This document shows positions 1-7,861 of a DNA stretch of 64,000 bases, one piece after another. Below the pieces are notes generated by a model. That model ran no database searches, was not told the origin of the DNA, and was given only the letters and a program-made list of their open reading frames with translations. The position numbers and the translations under genes were made by a program. Positions within the stretch are counted from its first letter, which is position 1. Each line of letters starts with the position of its first letter. The DNA comes from Polyangiaceae bacterium (GTDB lineage: Bacteria > Myxococcota_A > Polyangia > Polyangiales > Polyangiaceae). The stretch spans positions 1 to 64,000 of the forward strand of contig JAHBVY010000014.1 in assembly GCA_019637265.1 (NCBI GenBank). Reading direction: 5' to 3'.

Positions 1-295
1 GTTTTTTGACGTCACCTCGACGGCTGTAGACGATGTCGCCGATCTGAACGCGATGTTGCGCGAGCCTGTCGGCGTCAGCCTCTGTGACGCGAACGATTCC
101 GTCCTCGATGATGCGGTTATCGCCGATGTTCGTCGGCATGATCGAGGGGACGCCGATCGGGACGTAGTCCGAAGCGTGGAGCTGACTCCCAAACGGTCCC
201 GTCTGGATGCTACCGCCTCCTCGACGGCAAACATCACCAAGCGTCGTGAGCTCCCAGTGTTCGGGAACCGCGCCAGCGAGAAGCTCACCCCCCAT
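1..295 (-). CDS. hsdS: Type I restriction enzyme specificity subunit HsdS, N-terminal part (cut by window edge)
   Basis: Only the first 98 codons lie in the window; the gene continues past base 1. The reading frame starts at an ATG overlapping the hsdM stop by 11 bases, the usual arrangement for translational coupling. The peptide shows the start of a target recognition domain: a Trp-Glu-Leu then Thr-Leu-Gly-Asp stretch, [11 protein letters not shown], a [13 protein letters not shown] segment and [15 protein letters not shown], which match the conserved opening of HsdS TRD1 proteins. HsdS chooses the DNA sequence recognised by the M2S methyltransferase and R2M2S nuclease. Identification is from motif recall, not from a search. 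Confidence 0.88.
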   Translation of the reverse strand, partial: MGGELLAGAVPEHWELTTLGDVCRRGGGSIQTGPFGSQLHASDYVPIGVPSIMPTNIGDNRIIEDGIVRVTEADADRLAQHRVQIGDIVYSRRGDVKK

Positions 296-1901
296 ACCCC
301 AACCCCCCCAAGTTCTTCCGGATCTCCTTCTCCAGCCGTGCGCCCTCTTTGAACTGCTCCTCGAGCGTCGCGACCAGGCGCTTCATCTTCTCGTCGAACG
401 GCTCGCCGTCATCCTCGACTTCTTCGGCGCCGACGTAGCGGCCCGGCGTGAGCACGAACTGGTGTGAGGCGATCTCCTCGGTCTTCGCGCTCTTGCAGAA
501 GCCCGCGACGTCCTCGTACGTGCCTTCGCCGTCACCGCGCCAGCGATGGTAGGTGCCGGCGATCTTCGCGATGTCCTCGTCGCTCAGCTCGCGGTGCACG
601 CGGTCGGCCATGGTGCCGAGCTTGCGGGCGTCGATGAAGAGCGTCTCCCGCTGACGGTTGCGCATCTTCTTGCCGCGCCCGCCGAGGCCGTTCTTCTTGT
701 CGCGCGCGAGGAACCACAGGCACACCGGGATCTGCGTCGAGTAGAAGAGCTGCCCGGGCAGGGCCACCATGCAGTCGACCAGGTCCGCCTCGACGATAGC
801 CTTGCGGATGTCGCCCTCGCCGGACTGCTGCGAACTCATGCTGCCGTTGGCGAGCACGAAGCCCGCGATGCCCGTGGGCGCGAGGTGGTGGAGGAAGTGC
901 TGCACCCAACCGAAGTTGGCGTTGCCGGCCGGCGGCAAGCCGTACTTCCAGCGCACGTCTTCCTTCAGCCGCGCCTGGCCCCAGTCGCTGTCATTGAACG
1001 GCGGGTTGGCGAGCACATAGTCAGCCTTCAGGTCTTTATGGCCGTCCGCGTGGAAGCTGTCGCCGTGGGCGATGTTGGCGTCGATGCCGCGGATGGCGAG
1101 GTTCAGCTTCGCGAGGCGCCAGGTTGTGTGGTTCGACTCCTGGCCGTAGATGCTGATGTCGCCGACGCGCCCGCCGTGCGCCTCGACGAACTTCTCGCTC
1201 GAAATGAACATGCCGCCCGAGCCACACGCCGGGTCGAACACGCGGCCCTTGTAGGGCGCGAGCATCTCCACCAGCACGCGCACCACGCCGCGCGGCGTGT
1301 AGAACTGGCCGCCGTTCTTCCCCTCGGCGGCGGCGAACTTGGTGAGGAAGTACTCGTAGACGCGGCCGAGCACGTCCCGCGAGCGGTTGTCCTTGTCGCC
1401 GAGGCCGATGGTGCCGACCAGATCGATCAGCTCACCGAGCCGCGTCTTGTCGAGCGCGGGGCGGCCGTAGTCCTTCGGCAAGACGCCCTTGAGCGTCGGG
1501 TTCTGCGCCTCGATGGCAACCATCGCATCATCGACGTGCTTGCCGACGCTGGGCTGCTTCGCGTGGCCTTGCAGGTGCGCCCAGCGCGCCTCCTTCGGCA
1601 CCCAGAAGATGTTGTCGGCGCGGTACTCGTCGGGATCTTCCGGGTTGGCGCCGGACTTCGCCTCGGCTTCGAGCGCGGTGCGCTTCTCCTCGAAGGCGTC
1701 GGAGATGTACTTGAGGAACACGAGGCCGAGGACGACGTGCTTGTACTCGGCCGCGTCCATGTTGTTGCGCAGCTTGTCGGCCATCTGCCACAGCTTCTCC
1801 TCGAAGCCGACGACGGCGTCGGACGCGCCGTTCTTGCCCGCCTTGGCGTTGGTCCCTGCGGCCTTCGGCGGTCGCCCGCGCTTCTTCTCACTGCTGGCCA
1901 T
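285..1901 (-). CDS. hsdM: Type I restriction-modification DNA methyltransferase subunit HsdM
   Basis: Adenine-N6 DNA methyltransferase of a type I restriction system, 538 residues from this start. It has the N-terminal HsdM helical domain ([23 protein letters not shown] region), then the N6_Mtase core with AdoMet motif [12 protein letters not shown] and the catalytic motif IV NPPF. The start at 1901 is preferred to the in-frame ATG at 1913 because GGAGG lies five bases before it and nothing lies before 1913. It overlaps the upstream HTH gene by 14 bases and hsdS by 11, so the three form one operon. The restriction subunit gene hsdR is not in the window. Confidence 0.95.
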   Translation of the reverse strand: MASSEKKRGRPPKAAGTNAKAGKNGASDAVVGFEEKLWQMADKLRNNMDAAEYKHVVLGLVFLKYISDAFEEKRTALEAEAKSGANPEDPDEYRADNIFWVPKEARWAHLQGHAKQPSVGKHVDDAMVAIEAQNPTLKGVLPKDYGRPALDKTRLGELIDLVGTIGLGDKDNRSRDVLGRVYEYFLTKFAAAEGKNGGQFYTPRGVVRVLVEMLAPYKGRVFDPACGSGGMFISSEKFVEAHGGRVGDISIYGQESNHTTWRLAKLNLAIRGIDANIAHGDSFHADGHKDLKADYVLANPPFNDSDWGQARLKEDVRWKYGLPPAGNANFGWVQHFLHHLAPTGIAGFVLANGSMSSQQSGEGDIRKAIVEADLVDCMVALPGQLFYSTQIPVCLWFLARDKKNGLGGRGKKMRNRQRETLFIDARKLGTMADRVHRELSDEDIAKIAGTYHRWRGDGEGTYEDVAGFCKSAKTEEIASHQFVLTPGRYVGAEEVEDDGEPFDEKMKRLVATLEEQFKEGARLEKEIRKNLGGLGYGG

Positions 1902-2172
1902 CGTGACCTCCATCGGTGTTGCGGTTGGCGCGCGGCTGCGCGTGGAGCCACCGGGAAAGCTCGCCCCGTTCGATGCGCCACTGCCCAGGGATTTTGAAGG
2001 CAGGTAGCTTGCTGGCCTGCACCGTCGCGTCGACCGTCTCCTCCGCGAGCTCGAGCCTCGTGGCGACCTCCTTGATGGTCAAGACCTCGTCAGACGTCGG
2101 GGCTCCATGTTCGGCGCCGTCAGGCGACGAACCAGTAGTACAGTCGACGGCATGTACGGCTAGCAACGGCAT
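1888..2172 (-). CDS. Excisionase-like helix-turn-helix DNA-binding protein
   Basis: A 94-residue protein whose core, [17 protein letters not shown] followed by [17 protein letters not shown], is the MerR/excisionase-type winged HTH seen in HTH_17 proteins. Such small genes often precede hsdM. The first 30 residues are unlike the family, so translation may begin further in (a TTG at the LTIKEVA segment is possible). It ends 14 bases inside hsdM, pointing to co-transcription. Its role is unknown; control of the restriction operon is an inference from position only. Confidence 0.65.
   Translation of the reverse strand: MPLLAVHAVDCTTGSSPDGAEHGAPTSDEVLTIKEVATRLELAEETVDATVQASKLPAFKIPGQWRIERGELSRWLHAQPRANRNTDGGHDGQQ
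1907..1911 (-). promoter_or_regulatory. Ribosome binding site that fixes the hsdM start
   Basis: GGAGG on the minus strand, five bases before the ATG at 1901. It sits inside the last codons of the upstream HTH gene and argues against the ATG at 1913 as the hsdM start. Confidence 0.7.
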
Positions 2173-2484
2173 CAGACTCCAAGCGCGCCATGATACGCCG
2201 TCGAGTTTCCGGGCTCAACGTGCTCTTGTCAGTCGAGCGTCCCGAGCAGCGTGACCTCCAAGGCGCCCACCCACCCACGCACGGGCCGGGTGCCCCTCAC
2301 ACTTCGCGCGCCACCACGCATCCCCGACGATGGTCATCACCAACCCCGCGTGACCGCCCATCAGTCACGTTGCTCGGCAACAGCGAGCGCCACCGCGCTC
2401 TCGATGCGGTCGAAAACGCCGGGTTTGCGCGGCTTCAGTCGTGGTGCGGAACGGGCGGAGGGTGCTGGAGTTTCGTCTCGTCGG
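2173..2484. other. Intergenic stretch without a recognised gene
   Basis: Between the HTH gene and the AlbA-like remnant. Open frames on the plus strand are low-complexity and resemble nothing I recognise. It probably holds further decayed sequence and the promoter of the restriction operon, but no convincing element could be assigned. Confidence 0.4.
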
Positions 2485-2735
2485 TCACTTCTTCCTGTTA
2501 GGCGTCTGCGAACGCAGCTTCCTCCCGTGGTCGTGGCTGTCGAGGCCCAGCGCGTCCCATAGCTCTTGGCGGGTCACCTCTCCGTCGAGCGCCTCGCTCT
2601 CAGCTTAGCCTTGGGGGGATGGGCAGGATGGTCGCGAAGAACGAGTGGTCGTCGGTCTTGAACTTCGGCTCCGTCGAGCCGTTCTTCTTCATCGCGCGGA
2701 GGATCTCCTTCTCCAGCCGCGCGCCGGTCAGCGTG
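2485..2735 (-). pseudogene. Remnant of an AlbA/RecG-like ATP-binding protein (C-terminal fragment)
   Basis: Two minus-strand frames read in series resemble the C-terminus of Schlafen/AlbA_2-type ATP-binding proteins that often accompany restriction genes. The first, from about 2735 to 2600, gives [38 protein letters not shown] and then a stop. The second frame, about 2606 to 2485, gives GEVTRQELWDALGLDSHDHGRKLR, resembling the winged-helix end of that family. No intact N-terminal part is visible upstream. The frame change and missing body make it a decayed relic. Family assignment is from recall of the motif pattern. Confidence 0.5.
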
Positions 2736-2756
2736 CGGCGTGCTACGCTTCGGGCC

Positions 2757-3000
2757 ATGGACGTCACCATCTCCATCCCTCCCGGGGTGCTGGCGCTGAC
2801 GGGCAGGAGCCGAGTTTGCCCAGGAAGCACGCTTCCTACTGGCCGCCAAGCTGTTCGAGTTGGGCTGCCTCTCCTCTGGTCAGGCAGCCGAGCTTTGCGA
2901 TATGCCCCGTGTCGATTTTTTGCGGTCGCTGGGCTCGATCGGGGTGTCCATGATTCAGACCGACATCGACGACCTCCGCGAAAAACTCTCGCGTGAGTGA
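2757..3000 (+). pseudogene. UPF0175 family antitoxin-like gene, frameshifted
   Basis: Two plus-strand frames join into a typical UPF0175 protein. Frame one begins at the ATG at 2757 with MDVTISIPPGVLALTG. After a +1 shift around 2801-2812 the second frame reads AEFAQEARFLLAAKLFELG, then CLSSGQAAELCDMPRVDFL and ends at the TGA at 2998. The conserved 'LSSGxAAEL' and 'RvdFL' segments are the family hallmark. UPF0175 proteins commonly sit upstream of PIN-domain (DUF3368-type) partners in toxin-antitoxin-like pairs, but no PIN frame is visible downstream. The gene is therefore probably inactive, unless the shift is a sequencing error. Confidence 0.65.
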
Positions 3001-3224
3001 AGGCGCGATCCGATCGGCCTCCTCCGGCGTGATGCCGACGGGCGGAAGCACCGGCAGCCGTTCTTCTCGAAGCAGCCCCAAGCAGAGGCCTGTTGGTGGC
3101 AACCGAATCAGCGCTCTGGGCCAGTAGGGTTGGGGGTTGGACGGGTAGTCGCGTCACGGTGTCGCTTGCAGCGGGCGCGCGCTTAGTGGACGCTGAAGGG
3201 AGGGTGTGAGCCCCACGGAGGCCC
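3001..3224. other. Intergenic region after the UPF0175 remnant
   Basis: No recognisable partner toxin is present. The segment near 3127-3148 carries a GGTTGGGGGTTGGACGGG string related to the dispersed GGTTGGACGGCACCGC repeat found elsewhere in the window. The region must also hold the promoter of the downstream DUF2236 gene, which I could not pinpoint. Confidence 0.4.
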
Positions 3225-4181
3225 ATGAGCGTCACCAAAGCAGATCTGGAGTCGAGCCTCGCTGAGCTGTCGCGCACGGTCGTCGACCCGAGGGTAGGTT
3301 TGTATGGTCCTGGGAGCGTGAATTGGAACATCGCGCGTGAGGCGATCCTGTTCGTCGGGGGCGGGCGCGCGGCGCTGCTCCAGACCGCGCACCCGTTCAT
3401 CGCTTACGGGGTGGACCAGTTCTCGGCCACCAAGACGGACCCGCTCGGGCGCTTTCGCCGCACCTTTGACAACGTCTTCGCGATGGTGTTCGGCGACCTG
3501 AATCACGCGCTGCGCTCGGCGCGGCGGGTGCACCTGGTGCACTCAAAAATCCATGGGGAAATACCTGAGGACGCCGGTCGCTTCCCCGCGGGGAGCCGCT
3601 TCGATGCGAATGACGAGGAGGCGCTGTTCTGGGTGCACGCCTCCTTGGTGGAGACGGCGCTCCAAGTCTATGACTTGCTCGTGCGCCCGCTCAGCTACGC
3701 GGAGAAGGACGCGTATTACCAAGAGTCGCGGCGCTTCGCGGCGCTGTTCGGGATCCCCGCGTCGGTTCAGCCACCTGACTTTCACGCGTTTCAGGCGTAC
3801 TGTGAGGCGATGTGGGATTCGGACACCCTGGTGGTGACGAAGCCTGCCCTCGACATGCGGCGCTTTTTGTTCTCGAGCCCCAAAGCGAGCTTCGTGCCAG
3901 CGTTCCGCTGGATCAAGACGATGACGGCCGGGTTGATGCCCGCGCGGCTGCGCGAGGCGTATCGGCTCCCCTGGTCCGCCGCGGATCGCGCGGCGTTCAA
4001 GGCCTCGGTGCTGGCGCTCCGCACCAGCTACCCGCGGCTCCCCGCGCGGCTTCGGTACCAACCGGCCTACGTGGAGGCGACCTACCGTTTGGCGGGCCGT
4101 GAGGAGCCTGATCGCTTCGGGCGCACCTTGGAGCGCTGGGTGCTGAGCGGTATCGATCGCCGCCCGCGTCGCGCGGCGTAG
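3225..4181 (+). CDS. DUF2236 / MpaB-type oxygenase family protein
   Basis: A 318-residue soluble protein. The opening segment with WNIAREAILFVGGGRAALLQ, then AHPFIAYGVDQFS, and the later RFRRTFDNVFAMVFGD and VHSKIHGEI segments are typical of the DUF2236 family, which includes MpaB and latex-clearing-protein-like haem oxygenases. The AHP histidine is a candidate haem ligand by analogy. The substrate is unknown. The ATG at 3225 has GGAGG just upstream. It stands alone, with low-complexity non-coding sequence after it. Confidence 0.85.
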   Translation: MSVTKADLESSLAELSRTVVDPRVGLYGPGSVNWNIAREAILFVGGGRAALLQTAHPFIAYGVDQFSATKTDPLGRFRRTFDNVFAMVFGDLNHALRSARRVHLVHSKIHGEIPEDAGRFPAGSRFDANDEEALFWVHASLVETALQVYDLLVRPLSYAEKDAYYQESRRFAALFGIPASVQPPDFHAFQAYCEAMWDSDTLVVTKPALDMRRFLFSSPKASFVPAFRWIKTMTAGLMPARLREAYRLPWSAADRAAFKASVLALRTSYPRLPARLRYQPAYVEATYRLAGREEPDRFGRTLERWVLSGIDRRPRRAA

Positions 4182-4590
4182 CCCAGTCGCAGCGCGTGGC
4201 TCGAGAGCTTCCCCCTCGAAGCGTGGCGAGCGCAGCTCGCAGCAGACCGAGCAAGGTCTTCTGATCGCCATGGGTTGTGGCGGGTTGGCTCGTAGGGTGG
4301 TCTATGACGGTGCGGCTCGTGAAGGGTTGGTTCGTGGGCGGTCATGACGGGTGCGGCTCGTGACGATGCGGTTCGCGACGAAGGTGGCTCAATGAAGGAC
4401 CACTGCTTTTCTGTTCACATGTCGCAGCGGGGGTGCTAGGGTCTGGCCATTGGGAGAGCGTGGGGTGGGTTGCCCGCGACTCTTCGGTAAACAAAGCCGG
4501 CCTCGAGCCAGGGGCCGTATTCGAGGCTCGCTGAATGAGCGGGCGTCGTTCGGCGAGGCGAGCCTCGTCAGCACCGCGGAGAGTTCAGGT
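4182..4590. other. Intergenic region upstream of the RecQ-like gene
   Basis: The first half is degenerate repeated text (GGTGCGGCTCGTGA and variants at about 4308-4375). The second half holds a candidate promoter at 4414-4442. The frame of the downstream gene is open back to a TTG at 4450, but that extension lacks family similarity and a good ribosome binding site. Confidence 0.45.
4414..4442 (+). promoter_or_regulatory. Candidate promoter for the RecQ-like gene
   Basis: TTCACA (4414-4419) and TAGGGT (4437-4442) are separated by 17 bases, a sigma70-like spacing with a GC-rich -10. The predicted transcript would begin about 140 bases before the ATG at 4591. This is pattern matching only. Confidence 0.3.
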
Positions 4591-7500
4591 ATGGCGCGAG
4601 CGATCGCAGCGCGAATATCCGTAAAGAAATCATCGGCGCGTGGAGCTTCCAACGCCAAGTCGCCGGCGCGCGCCGTCAGTCAGGAGGCGCCCGCTGGCGC
4701 GAAGCCTGCGAGCGGCGAGGCACCCGCGCGCGCCGTTCGCAGGAAGGCGCCGAGCGCCGGCAAGGCGCCTGCGCGCGCGGTCATCACGAAGGCGCCCAGC
4801 GCCAGCAAGGAGGCGCCCGCGCGCGCCGCCAGCAGGAAGGCGCCGAGTAGCAGCAAGGCGCCTGCGCGCGCCGCTGCGAAGCCTGCGAGCGCCACGCTCG
4901 CGGGCCGCAGCACGGCGGTGGCCAAGGCACCCGCGCGCGCCACCTCCAAGGCGCCGGCCTCCACCGCGCGCGGCAAGTCGACGCGCGCCGCCACCAAGCC
5001 GCGCGCGGCAGCCAAAGCCTCCAAGTCGCGCAGCTTTTTGGACGCGCTGGAGGCGTACCTGGCCGTCCCGGGTGCTGGTGTCGCTGCACCGGCGCGCCAA
5101 GCCACGGGCGCCGACCTCGCCGCGGATCGCGGCTCCCGCGGGGGCGCGTCTGGAGCGAAGGCCACTTCAGCGTCCGCGCGGCTCCCTGCACAATCTCCCT
5201 CCCGAGCCGCGCCCCCCCAGGCGCCCAGCCGTGCTTCGAAGTCATCTGAGCTGACTGACGACGCAAGAGTGGTCCGCCGCGCCCCCAAGTCACCAGAACT
5301 GACGATTGGAGCGCCCAGCCGTGCTTCGAATTCAGCAGAGCTGACTGACGACGCGAGGGTGATCCGCCGCATCCCCAAGTCCCCTGGGCTGACGACCGGT
5401 GCGGCCCCTCACGGCGACGTCCCCGAGACGGGGAGCTCCGCGTATGGTGGCTTCGGCTGGGCTCCGCCGGGTCGTCGGAGCGAGCGGCCCGGCGGAGCGT
5501 CCCTCGCGCGAGCGCGCGCTACCGCCGCTGAGGGCCGCGCTGGAGTCGGCAAGCGCCCAGTATCTGGCAAGCGCTCAGTGTCCGATGAACGCTCAGCTGC
5601 CGGGAGCCGCCCAGTTTCCAGGAAGCGCCTGGGCTCGGAGCACACGGAGCCTCGGCGCCTGGAGGCGTCCCGCGCCTCGTCCGACACGGGGTCTCCCCCG
5701 GCCCGCGGCGGCGCCCTGCGCGGTGAGGTAGCGACGGCTCCTGTCGTCACGCCACCAGCGACCGAGGCGCTTGGTGAGGCGGGCGCACCATCGAGCCCGA
5801 GGCCGCTTCCAATGGGCGTGAAGCGTCGGGGGGGGGACGCGGACGGCTCTCCGGGTCAAGGCGCCGCGCGCGCTCCAAGTCCTAGCGGCCCGCAGGTACC
5901 CTACGGGCGGCACGTGCCCAAGGGCTCGCGTCTGACCTATGAGGGCTCGCGCTCGGGGCCGCCCCCCGCCGGGATCACCGGCCGCATCGCGAGCAGCTTC
6001 GAGCTCAGCCCATTCCAGGCGGCTCCCATCGTCCCCGTGGCGTCCTCGGTGCGGGAGGCCGGCATCGAGCGCGCGGCGGAGCGGCTCGGGCGCCGGTTGA
6101 GCCAGGAGCAGCGGCGCCTCATCAGCATGGCCCTCACCGGCCGCGACACGCTGACGTTGCTCCCCTCCGGCTCACGTCAGGTGGGCACGGCGCTGGTCGC
6201 CGCGTCGATGATGGAGCACCCAGCGATCGTGGTGCACCCGGCGTCCACCTGGCTGAAGGTGCATCACGATCACCTGACGGCGCGCGGCGTTCCCTCGGTC
6301 TGCCTGGATGACACCCTCAGCACTCACGATCGGCGGACCCTCGTGGAGCGGGTGCGCTTCGCGCGGAGCCTCGTGGTGCTCGTCACGCCGCGCATGCTGC
6401 AGCGTGAGGCGGTGAGTCGCGCTCTGGGTCAAGCATCAGTGAGCCTGGCTGTCTTGATCGAGGCGCAGCTGTTCTCCGAGTTCTCTTCAGAGTTCGAGCC
6501 GAGCAGCGCCTGCTTGGATGACGTGCTCGAGGTCCTGGGGCGGCCGGTGGTGATGGCGTTCTCCTCGGTGGCCTCGGCGGCGGTGCGCTCGGATTTGATC
6601 GATGGGCTCAGGCTCCGTGACCCGGTGGTGTTCGACGCGCCGGTCGTGCGCACGAACATCCGGCTCCAAGTGCTGCGGTGTGAGCCCGAAGCGCGGCGCC
6701 GCATCCTGGTGAGCGAGCTCTCCGCGCTCGACCCGCCCGGCGTCGTGATCTGCAGCAACCCGCGCGAGGTGGAGGCGGTGCATCAGGCGCTCGGCGCCCT
6801 CAACATCAAGAGTTACCGCTACCACAGCGGCATGCCGCACCAGGCGCGCTTCGCGGAGCAGCACGCCTTCGCGCATCAGGGGCGCCGCGCGGTGATGGTC
6901 GCAGAGAGCGGCTTCGTGGGGCTCTCGGCGGTGGGTACGGACGATCGCGACGCCCCGAGCGGCTATGGGCTCGGGACTTGCCGTGGGGATTTGCGCTACC
7001 TGATCCACTTCCGCGCGCCCGCCTCGCTCGAGCAGTACGTGCGGGACCTCGGCTTGCTGGGGCGCGATGGGGTGCCGGCGCACGCGCTGATGCTCTACAG
7101 CCCGGAGGATCTCGAGTGCTACCCGGCGCGCCCCAGCCTGACGGCGCTCACCGCCCTGCTCGAGCTGCTCCAGCGCGGCGAGGACGTGCCCGTGACGGTG
7201 AGCGAGCTCGCTTCGCGCATGAGCGCGTCCGAGGCCGCCACCGCCGAGCTGGTCGAGGCCTTGGTCGACGCGGGTTTGGTCGTGCGCATGGGCGGTTGGG
7301 TGCGCCGGGCGCTCTCCCCCGCTCAGCTGATGAAGCGCGGCGAGTTCCTACTCGACCAACTGGAGACGCTGAGCGAGGGCGACGTGCAGCGGCGAGCGCA
7401 GGTGGGGGCGTTCGCCTCCGAGCAGCCGGAGGCGGGCTGCCGTTTCGTCTCGCTTCATCGATACTTGGGCCTGCCGGGGGGGGAGCCTTGCGGCGTCTGC

Positions 7501-7665
7501 GACCCGTGCGAGGCGAACGGCGCGAGCGCCAGCAGCGCCCGCGTCATCAGTCGGCCTGCTCAGCGGCGCTTCGAGGTGGAGGTCGAGCGCCACGGGACAC
7601 AGCTCACCACCTCGGGGGAGCCCCTCGGCTTCAAGCTGCGCGCCGCGGTCGATCGCGAGCGGTGA
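4591..7665 (+). CDS. RecQ-like protein with degenerate helicase motifs and long Ala/Pro/Lys-rich N-terminus
   Basis: A 1024-residue protein. Residues 1 to about 495 are low-complexity (KAPARA-type repeats, then Ser/Arg/Pro-rich text with a 90-base tandem duplication) and probably disordered and basic. From about residue 498 the order follows RecQ: SQEQ near motif 0, a Walker A position reading PSGSRQV (525-531) instead of PTGGGKS, an IEAQ (623-626) instead of DEAH, a helicase-C domain with SYRYHSGMPHQARF, and motif VI reading LGLLGRDG (820-827) instead of GRAGRDG. The RecQ zinc site is kept exactly: C950, C967, C970 and C973 with the canonical spacing, followed by a short tail. ATPase activity looks lost, so a structural DNA-binding role is likely. 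The ATG at 4591 is preferred over TTG 4450. Confidence 0.75.
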   Translation: MARAIAARISVKKSSARGASNAKSPARAVSQEAPAGAKPASGEAPARAVRRKAPSAGKAPARAVITKAPSASKEAPARAASRKAPSSSKAPARAAAKPASATLAGRSTAVAKAPARATSKAPASTARGKSTRAATKPRAAAKASKSRSFLDALEAYLAVPGAGVAAPARQATGADLAADRGSRGGASGAKATSASARLPAQSPSRAAPPQAPSRASKSSELTDDARVVRRAPKSPELTIGAPSRASNSAELTDDARVIRRIPKSPGLTTGAAPHGDVPETGSSAYGGFGWAPPGRRSERPGGASLARARATAAEGRAGVGKRPVSGKRSVSDERSAAGSRPVSRKRLGSEHTEPRRLEASRASSDTGSPPARGGALRGEVATAPVVTPPATEALGEAGAPSSPRPLPMGVKRRGGDADGSPGQGAARAPSPSGPQVPYGRHVPKGSRLTYEGSRSGPPPAGITGRIASSFELSPFQAAPIVPVASSVREAGIERAAERLGRRLSQEQRRLISMALTGRDTLTLLPSGSRQVGTALVAASMMEHPAIVVHPASTWLKVHHDHLTARGVPSVCLDDTLSTHDRRTLVERVRFARSLVVLVTPRMLQREAVSRALGQASVSLAVLIEAQLFSEFSSEFEPSSACLDDVLEVLGRPVVMAFSSVASAAVRSDLIDGLRLRDPVVFDAPVVRTNIRLQVLRCEPEARRRILVSELSALDPPGVVICSNPREVEAVHQALGALNIKSYRYHSGMPHQARFAEQHAFAHQGRRAVMVAESGFVGLSAVGTDDRDAPSGYGLGTCRGDLRYLIHFRAPASLEQYVRDLGLLGRDGVPAHALMLYSPEDLECYPARPSLTALTALLELLQRGEDVPVTVSELASRMSASEAATAELVEALVDAGLVVRMGGWVRRALSPAQLMKRGEFLLDQLETLSEGDVQRRAQVGAFASEQPEAGCRFVSLHRYLGLPGGEPCGVCDPCEANGASASSARVISRPAQRRFEVEVERHGTQLTTSGEPLGFKLRAAVDRER
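5221..5400 (+). repeat. 90-bp tandem duplication inside the RecQ-like gene
   Basis: Two 90-base units (5221-5310 and 5311-5400) are clearly related and encode similar 30-residue blocks that both contain SELTDDARV or AELTDDARV followed by an R-R-x-P-K-S-P motif. The duplication is in frame and lies in the disordered N-terminal part. Confidence 0.85.
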
Positions 7666-7671
7666 GCTCCA

Positions 7672-7761
7672 GCCGCGGTGCTGAGCCAAGCCGCGGTGCT
7701 GAGCCAAGTCGCGGTGCTGAGCCAAGTCGCAGTGCTGAGCTGCAGCGCGGTGCCGAGCCGT
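7672..7761 (+). repeat. Five tandem 18-bp units after the RecQ-like gene
   Basis: Units of the form GCCGCGGTGCTGAGCCAA begin at 7672, 7690, 7708, 7726 and 7744; the first two are identical and the last two diverge. The array begins seven bases after the stop codon and fills most of the gap to the convergent GMC oxidoreductase gene. Confidence 0.85.
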
Positions 7762-7815
7762 AGCGCCGATCGCGGTGTGCGGAGCGGCAGGGCTCGGGCT
7801 CGCGTGACCGACCCA

Positions 7816-7834
7816 GCGCGGTGCCGTCCAACCC
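7816..7834 (-). repeat. Dispersed GGTTGGACGGCACCGC repeat
   Basis: One copy, in minus orientation, of a short repeat that recurs at or near gene ends throughout the window (also 12589, 21631, 33601, 35000, 48991, 58551). It lies between two convergent genes. Confidence 0.6.
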
Positions 7835-7861
7835 ACTAGCCCCCTCCCTCAAACTAGTTCG

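Noticed and set aside
546-1997. Long plus-strand open frame opposite hsdM
   Set aside because: It is an antisense shadow created by high GC at third positions of hsdM. Its translation is Arg/Ala/Val-rich low-complexity text.
2836-3102. Minus-strand open frame of 88 codons over the UPF0175 remnant
   Set aside because: It is the complement of the remnant's coding strand and lacks a start context or family match.
4450-4590. N-terminal extension of the RecQ-like protein from the TTG at 4450
   Set aside because: It has no ribosome binding site and no family similarity; the ATG at 4591 has a better context.
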